Shown here in pieces: positions 28,736 through 37,900 of a stretch of 38,501 nt of DNA. The position numbers and the translations under genes are program-made. The stretch's first letter is position 1. Each line of letters opens with the position of its first letter. Location: contig NW_001915016.1 of the NCBI RefSeq assembly GCF_000208925.1, forward strand, positions 1-38,501, given 5' to 3'. The DNA comes from Entamoeba histolytica HM-1:IMSS (taxonomy: Eukaryota; Evosea; Mastigamoebida; Endamoebidae). A model generated the notes under the pieces. The model worked only from the letters and a program-made list of their open reading frames with translations, searched no databases and had not been told where the DNA came from.

Positions 28736-31700
28736 ATGAGTTCACCTAAAAAGGTGTCAAGTAAAATTGCTCAACTTATTGGACAATATGAACAATTAGA
28801 AGCAAAAAAACAAGAAGAATTAGAAAGAGAACAAAAGGTAAAGTCACAAACACGGAACCATCCAAACCGAGTTGTTGTTAAACAGTCAACGCTAAAAATT
28901 CAAAGAAAGAAAAGCTCTAAATCTTCTTCAAGTAGTGAGGAAATAACAGCTTCTAAAACACCTCAAAAAACATTTAAACCAGCAAAACAACAAGGAAAAA
29001 TTGCTATTCTTACTAAACAATTAGCTGGTGGATTTGACACTAAACAATCTAGTTTTGAAATAGAACAAAAAGAAATTGAAAAAAATACTACGTCTATTGA
29101 AGATGAATCAGTTAAAAGTCTTGATGATTCTAAACAATCACTTCCTGAAGTTAGTAAAGACAATGTTAATGAGTCTAGTTCTACTCTTACAAATGGAGAA
29201 AAAAAACTCTCAACTTCATTATGTAATGAACAAGATGAATTACAAAAGTCAAAATCATCCTCTTCAACTGATAACAAAAATGATAAAAGAGATGAAATTC
29301 ATTTTGTGGATGTTTTACCCAAAAATGAAGAAAAAGAGATTTCTATGGAGATTGAATCTTCAAAAACAGAAGAAGAAAAGTCAAATTTACAAATTCCTTC
29401 ATTAAATTTAAGTGAAGGTAAAGATAAGAATGAGTCTGTTGAGATTGCTAAAGTCTTAAAAAAGTCTAATTCTTCAAATAACTCTGGTGAAGAAGATAAA
29501 CAAGATGAAGAAGTATCTTGTGAAAAATTTGATTCTCAAGAAGAAAAAAAAGAAGAAATGATTAAAGCTGAAGTGTCTCAAAATAAAGAAGTAAAGGATA
29601 AATCAACAACAACTCCCTCTTTAGAAGTTTCTGAACAAATTGAGCAAAAATTAAAGGAAAGTATTAGTCAAGAAGTAGTTACACAATCTGAAGAAGTTAA
29701 AGAGACATCACCTACAATAAAAGAGGATGATAGCTTGAGTGATGAAGAAAAAGAGGATGATAGCTTGAGTGATGAAGAAAAAGAGGTTCATGATAAAGAA
29801 ACAGTATTACCAAATAATGGAGAAGAACCTAAAGAAGCATCAATTCATTCACAATCACCAATTGATTATTCAAATAATGAAATTGATACAAATAACAGTG
29901 TTGAGAAAGACCTTCAGGAAAAAACCTCTAAGCCTCATTCTGAAGAAGGTCATATTATTAAAGGTAATGTTTTAATAATAAGTGATGACGTTAAGCATAC
30001 TAATTCAAGTGAGTTTAGTGAATCTTCACATGGTGGAGATTATAAAGATGTTATGGTTTGTGTTGGAGAAAATAAGAAAACTCCTTCAGGATCATCTTTG
30101 TCAAATGACCAAAAGGAAGAACCAATTACTAACATTAATGAATCAAATCAAGAAAATATAGTGGTTAATGGTATGGAATTTTCTATTAAAAATGAGAATA
30201 AAATTTCATCATCGTCAGCTAAATCCTCTTTATGTTCAGTTGAAGAAAGAGACAAAGAAGTTTATGTTAATATTGATGACCAGAAAGGTGCATCACCCAC
30301 AATTAAAGAATATAGCTCTTCTGATTCTATGGATGAAGAAATGATAGGAACAGTTGTTGTTGGAGTTGTTAACGAGCTTGTTGAACAAATTCAAAATGAA
30401 CCCAAAGAGGAGGTTAATCAACCAGTATTAGAATCATCTCCTTCCTTATCAGAAGGAAAGAAAGATGAAAAGTCAATAATTTCTTCAAATGGAGATGAAA
30501 AGGAAATACAACCACCAAATTTAGATGAACAGACAATTGCTTCGATTCAAGATTTAGTAACGAGTAAAATAGAAGCATGTCAAAAGAAAAACGAAACTGA
30601 AAATGCTGCAGAACTAGATTTATCAAATTCATCAATACCAGAGAAAGTTACAACTCAAAGTAACAGTAGCTCTGATGAGGGGATGGAAGTTCAACATGAA
30701 TATGCTAATGTTATTGAAAATGAAGTAATTGAAACTATAAAAAGTAAAATTAAAGAAGAAAATGATAATGAGTTAACAAATGAAGAACAACAAAAACAAG
30801 AAGAAACAAAAATTAAATTTATTATAAAAGAAGTTACTTCAGAAACTCCTTCAAGTTCTGAAGAGGAGTCTACAGAGGTAACAGATAAAGAAGTAATAAG
30901 TGCAAGTGAAGAAAATAAAGAAGAAAATGCTACTAACCAAGTTATTCTCGAAGAACCAAAACAACAAGTTGATGAAGAACCAAAACAACAAGTTGATGAA
31001 GAACCAAAACAACAAGTTGATGAAGAACCAAAACAACAAGTTGATGAAGAACCAAAACAACAAGTTGATGAAGAACCAAAACAACAAGTTGATGAAGAAC
31101 CAAAACAACAAGTTGATGAAGAACCAAAACAACAAGTTGATGAAGAACCAAAACAACAAGTTGATGAAGAACCAAAACAACAAGTTGATGAAGAACCAAA
31201 ACAACAAGTTGATGAAGAACCAAAACAACAAGTTGATGAAGAACCAAAACAACAAGTTGATGAAGAACCAAATGTACGTGACATTCAAAACAATGAATTA
31301 ATAACTAAAGAAAAGGAAATCCAACCAACAGACTCTTTAACACTTTCTAGTGAAGATAAAAAAGAATCAAAAGTTAATAATTTATCAGAACGTCCTTCTG
31401 AAAAAGGACGTCTTACCTATGAGCAAAAAGAAATAAATGAATTCTTCAATAAAATTGATGGAGAAGTTCAACTAATACCAGTTCAAAAGATTAAGTCTAA
31501 ACCAGGAAAAAGAAAACAAATAACTAAAGAAGGATTTGCTTATCGTAAGACATTATCGTGTGAGACAGACCAATCACTCAATAAAGTTAGAAGTCAAGAT
31601 TCTCCTTCAGGAGAAATGGTCCCACCAAAGAAAGTGCCTGTTGGAGGAGTATCTTTGTTTGGTGGATTTAATCCTGCGAAAGTTTCATTGAGAAAGACTA

Positions 31701-31945
31701 ACTACCCAAAGGAAGAAAAGGAAAGTAGTATTCAAAATTCTGAATCAAATCCTCCACCAAGAAGTATTTCTGAAAACACAAGCCGTCCTGGAGTACCAGG
31801 AGGACAACCACTATTTGGAGGATTTAATCCTGCAACATTTAAATTAAAAAAGACTACAGTAAAGAAAGAAAACATACCAGAAAAGAAGTCACAAGAAGAA
31901 ATTCCTGAATTTATGAAACTCAAATTAAAGAAAACAGAAAAGTGA
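28736..31945 (+). CDS. Large acidic disordered protein with octapeptide repeats
   Basis: This is a single-exon 1069-aa protein. The N-terminus (~1-60) is basic with a short helix ('SSKIAQLIGQYEQLEAKKQ'). Residues ~70-740 are dominated by Ser, Glu, Asp, Lys and Asn, with many acidic serine sites (e.g. 'SLSDEE', tandemly duplicated as a 30-bp unit near 29725-29784) that look like CK2 targets. A 13-copy 'EEPKQQVD' array lies near residues 739-843. The C-terminal ~190 residues are different: two related blocks, 'GGVSLFGGFNPAKVSLRKT' and 'GGQPLFGGFNPATFKLKKT', then the terminal 'PEFMKLKLKKTEK'. The repeated L(R/K)KT resembles the actin-contacting motif of WH2/thymosin repeats, so an actin or scaffold role is possible but unproven. 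There is no enzyme domain or membrane helix. Confidence 0.85.
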   Translation: MSSPKKVSSKIAQLIGQYEQLEAKKQEELEREQKVKSQTRNHPNRVVVKQSTLKIQRKKSSKSSSSSEEITASKTPQKTFKPAKQQGKIAILTKQLAGGFDTKQSSFEIEQKEIEKNTTSIEDESVKSLDDSKQSLPEVSKDNVNESSSTLTNGEKKLSTSLCNEQDELQKSKSSSSTDNKNDKRDEIHFVDVLPKNEEKEISMEIESSKTEEEKSNLQIPSLNLSEGKDKNESVEIAKVLKKSNSSNNSGEEDKQDEEVSCEKFDSQEEKKEEMIKAEVSQNKEVKDKSTTTPSLEVSEQIEQKLKESISQEVVTQSEEVKETSPTIKEDDSLSDEEKEDDSLSDEEKEVHDKETVLPNNGEEPKEASIHSQSPIDYSNNEIDTNNSVEKDLQEKTSKPHSEEGHIIKGNVLIISDDVKHTNSSEFSESSHGGDYKDVMVCVGENKKTPSGSSLSNDQKEEPITNINESNQENIVVNGMEFSIKNENKISSSSAKSSLCSVEERDKEVYVNIDDQKGASPTIKEYSSSDSMDEEMIGTVVVGVVNELVEQIQNEPKEEVNQPVLESSPSLSEGKKDEKSIISSNGDEKEIQPPNLDEQTIASIQDLVTSKIEACQKKNETENAAELDLSNSSIPEKVTTQSNSSSDEGMEVQHEYANVIENEVIETIKSKIKEENDNELTNEEQQKQEETKIKFIIKEVTSETPSSSEEESTEVTDKEVISASEENKEENATNQVILEEPKQQVDEEPKQQVDEEPKQQVDEEPKQQVDEEPKQQVDEEPKQQVDEEPKQQVDEEPKQQVDEEPKQQVDEEPKQQVDEEPKQQVDEEPKQQVDEEPKQQVDEEPNVRDIQNNELITKEKEIQPTDSLTLSSEDKKESKVNNLSERPSEKGRLTYEQKEINEFFNKIDGEVQLIPVQKIKSKPGKRKQITKEGFAYRKTLSCETDQSLNKVRSQDSPSGEMVPPKKVPVGGVSLFGGFNPAKVSLRKTNYPKEEKESSIQNSESNPPPRSISENTSRPGVPGGQPLFGGFNPATFKLKKTTVKKENIPEKKSQEEIPEFMKLKLKKTEK
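30950..31267 (+). repeat. 24-bp coding minisatellite, 13 perfect copies
   Basis: The unit encodes EEPKQQVD and repeats exactly every 24 bp from 30950, with a partial fourteenth copy (EEP) that then diverges to 'NVRD'. I see no mismatch between copies. Because the period is a multiple of three, several frames on both strands stay open across it. Copy number is expected to vary between strains. Confidence 0.95.
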
Positions 31946-32281
31946 AAAAGATGACTAATATATTTAAGATGTAGTAAGTACATTCATTGAATTTATTCAT
32001 TAAAAAAGAAATTCCGTTAATGTTTGTTTTTTTTTGATTTTTAAAGAAGTGAGTATAGGAAAAAGGAGGAAAAGAAATTACTACAAATAATATAATAGTG
32101 AAAAGAACAAAAGTTAAAGAAATAATAATGGAAAAGAAGAAATAGTTTTGATAAAAGAAATGAGATAAATGGGGATATTTGTTGAAGAATAATAGAGTAT
32201 AAAACAAGAAAAGTAAATTTAAAATAATAAAGGAAGGAAAAAAAAAGGAGAATAGAAATTTGAAAAAAAAGATAAATATAA
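31946..32281. other. Purine-rich A/T spacer
   Basis: The + strand is strongly A/G-rich with many stop codons. I see no gene. It may include the decayed 5' part of the relic that follows. Confidence 0.5.
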
Positions 32282-32753
32282 ATGATGGAAGAAAGATATA
32301 TATTTCATGAAGTGAATGAGAAAGAGAAGTACATTTTAAAGTGATTATTTTCTATGCTTTTGAATGAAGAAAAAAAAATAAAAAAGAACAGTTGAAATAG
32401 ATAGAGGAGAGACATTAATTAGAAAATCATTTTAATAATTTTTAATGAAAGTATTACCAGAATTTTTAAGTGAAGTATTAATTAAAGGAAGACATATTAA
32501 AGAAGTATTAATTGTAGTATGTGAAATGTAAGATACAGAATTAATGTTTAAGTGACTAAAATGTAATAAAAATTCAATTAAAAATAATAAAATAATTCTG
32601 ATATTTATAAGTCTAACATTGTCACAAAGAAATAGTGATAGAACAATCAAAGATTTTTATAAATATTTATTCCTTATTTTAACTGAACAATTTGATGAAG
32701 TAGAAGAATTAAATAATTGTATCAAATCATTAATATTTCATTATGAATATTAG
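32282..32753 (+). pseudogene. Decayed coding sequence, possibly Ras-GAP-like
   Basis: Reading + from ATG 32282 gives 'MMEERYIFHEVNEKEKYILK', a TGA at 32342-32344, then 'LFSMLLNEEKK'. A frame change follows into 'RTVEIDRGETLIRKSF' (from 32385), two stops, then 'FLMKVLPEFLSEVLIKGRH', stops at 32529 and 32553, and an open run to the stop at 32751-32753 ('FYKYLFLILTEQFDEVEELN'). The codons and composition look like an old protein gene with few lesions. The order 'LL..E...ETLIRKSF..FLMK..PEFL...L' resembles the start of a Ras-GAP domain ('TLFR.NS....K..YMK..G..YL'), but the match is weak. What is clear is that this was coding; the family is tentative. Confidence 0.45.
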
Positions 32754-33639
32754 AAATAATAAATATCATTAATATAATAGTCATTTTCACCAATTTATTA
32801 TAGTCTAAAGTTAAGAAGAATAAAATTTTATTTATTAAACAGAAAAGTATCGAAAAAAAAGGATTTTATTAATTAAAATAGTGAAAAAGAATATACTAAT
32901 TGGTTTATTACTTTAATTTATTAATTATTTTATTATTTGAATGTTCTTTTAAAAGAGAAATATATTAAATGTTTTACGAATAGTTAGTTTTATTCTTGAA
33001 TAAGTATTATTTAAATAGTTTCATGTGGGTCAAGAAAAAAAATATTAAAAATTCTGTTTGGTATGGCATCAGCTAGCTTAATACAACAAATTATTGAAAT
33101 GATATATTTTTATGTTTGGTTGAATTGATTAATTATCCATTTGTTACTCCTTTCTTATAAATTCTTTATTCAATTATGATTATTCTAGAATGTACAGCAA
33201 TTAAATAGTCTTTTTTTAAATTAAAAAAAAACATGATTTTGGTAATATATTAAATTCAATGTTAAAACACTTCAAAAGAAGTATCAAAATAAACTAATAG
33301 AATCATTTTTTTTTTTTGCTACATTATTTAATTTAACTTTTAATGAAGAAATAGTATTTGAGTTTCGATTCTTTAGAACCTGAGCAATAACTAAAAATAA
33401 TAAAATCAAAAGAACCTAAGTTTATTGGTTTGGTTAATAATTAATTTATTTCTTATAAAACATAACGACTTCTGCTATAATGAATATATTACATCAACTA
33501 ACTAAAAAATGACACTAAAAGTCTTCATATTGTTGTTGATTTTGTTCAAGACAGTAATTACAAATTAGAATAATTACTGACTTTAAATTAAAACAAGAAT
33601 ATGATTCAAAAGTCTCACTTGCTGGTTTTTATTTATTTA
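32754..33639. other. A/T-rich spacer, nothing recognised
   Basis: This spacer has homopolymer A and T tracts and no supported gene or RNA. It separates two gene relics. Confidence 0.5.
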
Positions 33640-34440
33640 TTAAAATTAATAGACTTGAATGGGTAAGACTAAAGATAATTTAAATAAAAGTTTCATAAAA
33701 AGTCTTGTTAAAAATAGTATTATTCAAAGAAAAAACTCCAATTTGAAGGAGCTAAGAAAGAAGAAAAACAACACATATTTAAGAAGAGAGTAAATAAAAA
33801 AGAAACGAACAAACTTCAAACAAAAAGAAATACTATGAGAAAAAATGATTGTAGAATTAAGTCAAAAAAGCAAAATGAAAGCACATTATTATGGAATTAT
33901 TAGAAATAGAAAGAAGTTATGTTAATAGAATATAAGAATGTCTTGATACATTCTGTGTTTATTTAAAGAAATATATGAAATAATAAAACCTTAAAATTTC
34001 ATTTGATTATTTATCATACATATATAAAATCAGTGTTAAGTTAATACAAGAGCTAAAAGAATGATATTAATGACTTTTGACTAATGAAAGTTACTGATAT
34101 ATTTAATTCTTTTTTTTTGAATTAAATAAAGTATAACACATTGTTACTATGGGTCAATTGTAACACACTCAATTGAAATCCATAGCGAAGAGATTAACCC
34201 TTCTTTTATCATAATGTGTAGATGAATTTAAAATATATTCAAATTAGTTCATTGAACCAGTCCAAAGATGTTTTTAATATATTTTATTGTTAAAATCATT
34301 GACCAAAACTACCTTTTATTTTACAAATGAATATGTTGAGTGCCAAAAAGTAAATGAACACTTCAAAGAAATCACTAAAAGAATTGATGAAAAGAAGAAT
34401 AGTTTCTTCTATTACTCATCCTATTAATCCATGAACATTT
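33640..34440 (+). pseudogene. Rho guanine nucleotide exchange factor (DH domain) relic
   Basis: Three blocks in order on + match a DH (Dbl-homology) domain. At 33879-33930 is 'IIMELLEIERSYVNRI', the CR1 helix start. At ~33990-34066 is 'FDYLSYIYKISVKLIQELKE', the region after CR1. At 34248-34438 is 'FIEPVQRCF', a TAA, then 'YILLLKSLTKTT' and 'NEYVECQKVNEHFKEITKR'; 'PVQR...Y.LLLK.L...T' is the diagnostic CR3 motif. The blocks are in different frames with several stops, and the intervening parts are eroded. The 5' part (33640-33850) is basic and may be the linker before the domain. No PH domain is clear downstream. It once activated Rho/Rac GTPases and is now dead unless it is heavily misread. 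Boundaries are approximate. Confidence 0.75.
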
Positions 34441-34987
34441 GTTTATGAAAGATTTATCACCTTTAAAGAGAGAATTAGAAAGAGCCATACTACAACATTA
34501 TTTGTAAGGTTCTATTGTTTTTGGTTAAAAGAAAGGTTTATTATAATTTGAGTATGAATGTAAGAAAAAAGAATTTGTTCTTCAAACAAAATAGAAAAAT
34601 GAGAAATATTTTTTATTCCTTTTAGTCTATTGAAACGCAATACTTCTTTTGGTTTTTTTTCCCTCCTGAAATTAATTTCATTTGAAGGAAAAATAAATTC
34701 GATGAAATAACTAAAAAGAATAAAAATTGCGTTATATAAAACGATAATTAAAGTATTTTTTAGTTTCAAATATTGTTTTTGTTGTTCAATAACGTCTGAA
34801 TATATTAATAAAATTTCATAAACAAAATAGCAGCCAAAGACAAACAAATACCTACAAATAGAAAATCATTTGAATAAAGACATAATAAATATAATACGAT
34901 AATCAGTCATAAAATAACTAAAAATAAAGAATGCTAAAAATAAACATCAAAAAAAAAGAAGAAAAACTTGAAACTTACTAAAAGATT
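34441..34987. other. Spacer upstream of the third TLDc gene
   Basis: There is no intact gene on +. A 111-codon minus frame (34847-34512) has an ATG and hydrophobic stretches but no motif. It lies directly beyond the Rho-GEF relic and may simply be antisense to its decayed downstream part. The last ~100 bp are A-rich leader. Confidence 0.45.
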
Positions 34988-35788
34988 ATGTTCAACCGAA
35001 AAAGCAAAAAAGAAAAGAAAGATAAGAGTCAAATTGAAGAACAAATACAAAAAACTATTATCCTTGAAGAAGAATTAAATCAAACAAAAAAAGAATTAGA
35101 TGAAAGTAATAAAGCTGTTGCGTTGTTGTCTTCAAGAGTTGTTAGATTAGAAAATGAGTATAAACAATTACATACGATCATTGACCAAATTAAAAGTACT
35201 GGAATTTTAGAAAAAAAAATTGAATTAGAACCAGCTGATGTTGTTCTAAGTAAAAATTTCTATGATGAATATATTAATCAATTATCTGAATGGTGTGGAA
35301 TGAAAAATCATGAAACACTTTATGATAGTGATGAAGATGGACTTACTGCTCGTGCATTTAATTATAAGACATGTGGTCAAATTCATACAATGACTATTGT
35401 TCAAACAACTGATGGATGTATTTTTGGTAGTTACAATTCTATTGAAATTCCCGACTCAAAAGAAAAAGGGTATGGGTTTTATATGACTAAAGACGATGGA
35501 TTCTTTTGTTTTATTCTCAAGAGTCCATTAATTAAAAAACCAATTAAAGTTGTTAGAAAAGATCCATTTTATTCAACTAAAGTATATTCTTGTGATAATG
35601 ATAAATGGATTACTGGTATTCATTGTGGTTATTATCTTGGTATTGAAGATTCTTCTTTTGTTTCAGGAAAATTCTCAATGTACTACAATATTGAGATGGA
35701 GAATGCAGTTAATATTTTCTCTGGAAATCATTTTCCAGACACTTTCTCAGTATTTAAAGTTGTTGTATTAAAATGGAGTCCAGAATAA
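34988..35788 (+). CDS. Coiled-coil TLDc-domain protein
   Basis: This is a 266-aa single-exon protein. Residues 1-15 are very basic ('FNRKSKKEKKDKS'). Residues ~15-75 are a clear heptad coiled coil ('IEEQIQKTIILEEELNQTKK', 'LLSSRVVRLENEYKQLHTII'). The TLDc-like domain starts at ~97 with 'LSEWCGMKNHETLYDSDEDG', then 'HTMTIVQTTDGCIFGSYNS', 'GFYMTKDDGFFCFILKSP', 'STKVYSCDNDKWITGIHCGY' and a last strand 'FSVFKVVVLKWSPE'. The domain layout (coiled coil plus TLDc) matches the protein at 18688 but with one domain. There is no signal peptide or membrane helix. The role is unknown; TLDc proteins elsewhere link to oxidative stress and the V-ATPase. Confidence 0.8.
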   Translation: MFNRKSKKEKKDKSQIEEQIQKTIILEEELNQTKKELDESNKAVALLSSRVVRLENEYKQLHTIIDQIKSTGILEKKIELEPADVVLSKNFYDEYINQLSEWCGMKNHETLYDSDEDGLTARAFNYKTCGQIHTMTIVQTTDGCIFGSYNSIEIPDSKEKGYGFYMTKDDGFFCFILKSPLIKKPIKVVRKDPFYSTKVYSCDNDKWITGIHCGYYLGIEDSSFVSGKFSMYYNIEMENAVNIFSGNHFPDTFSVFKVVVLKWSPE

Positions 35789-37900
35789 TCATGAATTACT
35801 TCATTTCAAGACCATAAAATTGATTATCATCTTTTTCTAAGCTATTTCTTTAGTTCTGTTCTTCCTTTTTAATTTTTATAGTACAGTTAGCTTGTCATCA
35901 TTAATACCATTAATGAAAAGAAGAACTTGCTTTGAGAATAACAATTACTAAAAGGCTCTTTTTTGGTTTTAGTTATAGAATCTTTTAAGACTTCTATTTG
36001 GTAATTCAGTAATATTTCTTTCTCTTATTAGTAATGTTTTTAATGTGAGCTAATCTTCTACACTGCTTTTGATTCATAATTGTTAAAATAAAACTTACTT
36101 TTAATATAACTTTTAGTGGATTTGCTCAACTTATAAAGTATAGAATAAACTTTATTGATCTTGTCTTTGTTAATTCATCTGATACTAACAAAAGTCATAG
36201 AAATTATGATAACCCAATGCACAAACTAATTATCTAATACGGAGAAAATATCATGAGTTATATAAAAGTTTGAGAGTGTTATTTAATATCATTAAACTAG
36301 AAATGTAAAAAAAGAAGAACATTTGTAAATAAAAAATAATTTATTATAATTAGATATTAACTTATATTTGTAATCTAAGACTTTGAAAACTTTGTTCTTT
36401 ATCTTTCTTTTGGTTGATAAACTATTGTTCATATATTTATTATCTTATTTTTTTAATTAAATGTTTGGTTCTTTGAAATAAAAAATTTTTTTATGGTTAT
36501 ATATGAACTTTTTAATTCTTATTATAAAATAGTCTTTTGAAATACAATGTAACTTTTTTGTCAATAAGCCATAATTAATATTTTTTATGAATTATTTTAT
36601 TTGATGTAAATTTTTATTTATTTTAAAATACTTTTTAACCTTACTATTCATATTAATAGAAATACTTTGTTCCTAATATTTTCTTTTATCTAACAGATCG
36701 TTATTAGAAGATATTCACAACTTAACTATTAGATATTATGTTTATTAAAGTTATCGAAGAGAATTGTTAGTGTTTTAGATTCTAGTTTTGACCTTTTTGA
36801 AGAAAAGAATTGTTCAGAATATAGAGTTGATAAGAGTTAAAACAATTTTGTTTGTTGAACGATTAATACAAAAGATATTCTTTGTAATAAATTACATTTA
36901 ATTGAAACAATTCTATATTTTTAAAATACAAACCAAAAAGGATATTTAATTCTTTGTATGAACAAACATTTGGTAGCTATTTTAATAAAATAATATAAAA
37001 AAATTAAAGACATAAGATATTGAATGTATTGAATTATATTAGTTGTTTTGTTAAAAACTGAGTAGTATACGAGCAAAATTTTAATGAAATATTCATAATA
37101 TGGTTGATTTTTTTTTTGAACTTTGTTAACAAACATATAATAGAATTAGAATTTAAATAAGTCAATGATAAAATGACTAAACTTAAAAAACCTTTTTCTA
37201 TTAGTTTAATAAATAAATAACAACATATCATTTTCTTATTATCAATTTCTACTTTTATTTATTACCAGATGATTTTCTTTTAAATACTATTACACTAATA
37301 AAAAGAAATTATTCATAGCTCTAAAATTATTTTTGAGTATATTTTATTAACAAGTAACATAATATATTTATACTAGTTATAAGAATTATAAAAATTTTAC
37401 TACTTATATTTTTGATTTGTCTATGTAATTAATTAGATTAATTTTTAATAAGTACTTGGTTATATCTTTAAAAATATTTCATTTCTTACTTGAAACTTTG
37501 AAAGAGTTAGAAAGAACTTGGCTCTTTGAATAAAATGTTCTTTTAAACTCTTAAATAATTTACTAATATCATTAATTAAACACTATGAATTATACAATGG
37601 TTCTTCTATTCTATATTTATGTTTTATTGGTACTTTTTTCAAAAAAAAAATAACTACAGAGTATCTTAATTTCAATGTATTTTCTTTGAATATTTTAAAA
37701 TATATCCTGTCTGACAGAAAAGTATTTGGTTTGCAGCAATTTCTCTGGAATGTACTTTTCTTTATAATATACTTGAAACAAGAAATATATTCAACATACA
37801 AATGAAAACCTAACTCATTTCAATATGCTAACCATCACAGGTTAAAGTAAAGAAAAAGATTCAATTTAAAATAAAATAGTGTTATGTTTCATTGTGGATT
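35789..37900. other. A/T-rich region, no intact gene
   Basis: Nothing here supports a gene. Short pieces of plausible coding character occur in changing frames (e.g. around 36690-36890 and 37480-37540), so some of it may be very old gene relics, but no motif is recognisable. Confidence 0.45.

Noticed and set aside
28963..29277. 104-codon minus frame opposite the disordered protein
   Set aside because: Ser/Cys/Phe-rich antisense of Glu/Lys/Ser codons; no independent evidence.
30950..31267. CRISPR-like regular array
   Set aside because: The units are contiguous with no variable spacers, lie inside a coding frame and are in a eukaryotic genome.
30691..31301. Long open frames on both strands across the octapeptide repeat region (up to 197 codons)
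   Set aside because: They exist only because a 24-bp period keeps every frame open; the + frame of the 1069-aa gene is continuous and explains the region.
34512..34847. 111-codon minus frame with hydrophobic stretches
   Set aside because: No recognisable domain; it lies in eroded sequence beyond the Rho-GEF relic and may be antisense noise. I could not exclude a real membrane protein.
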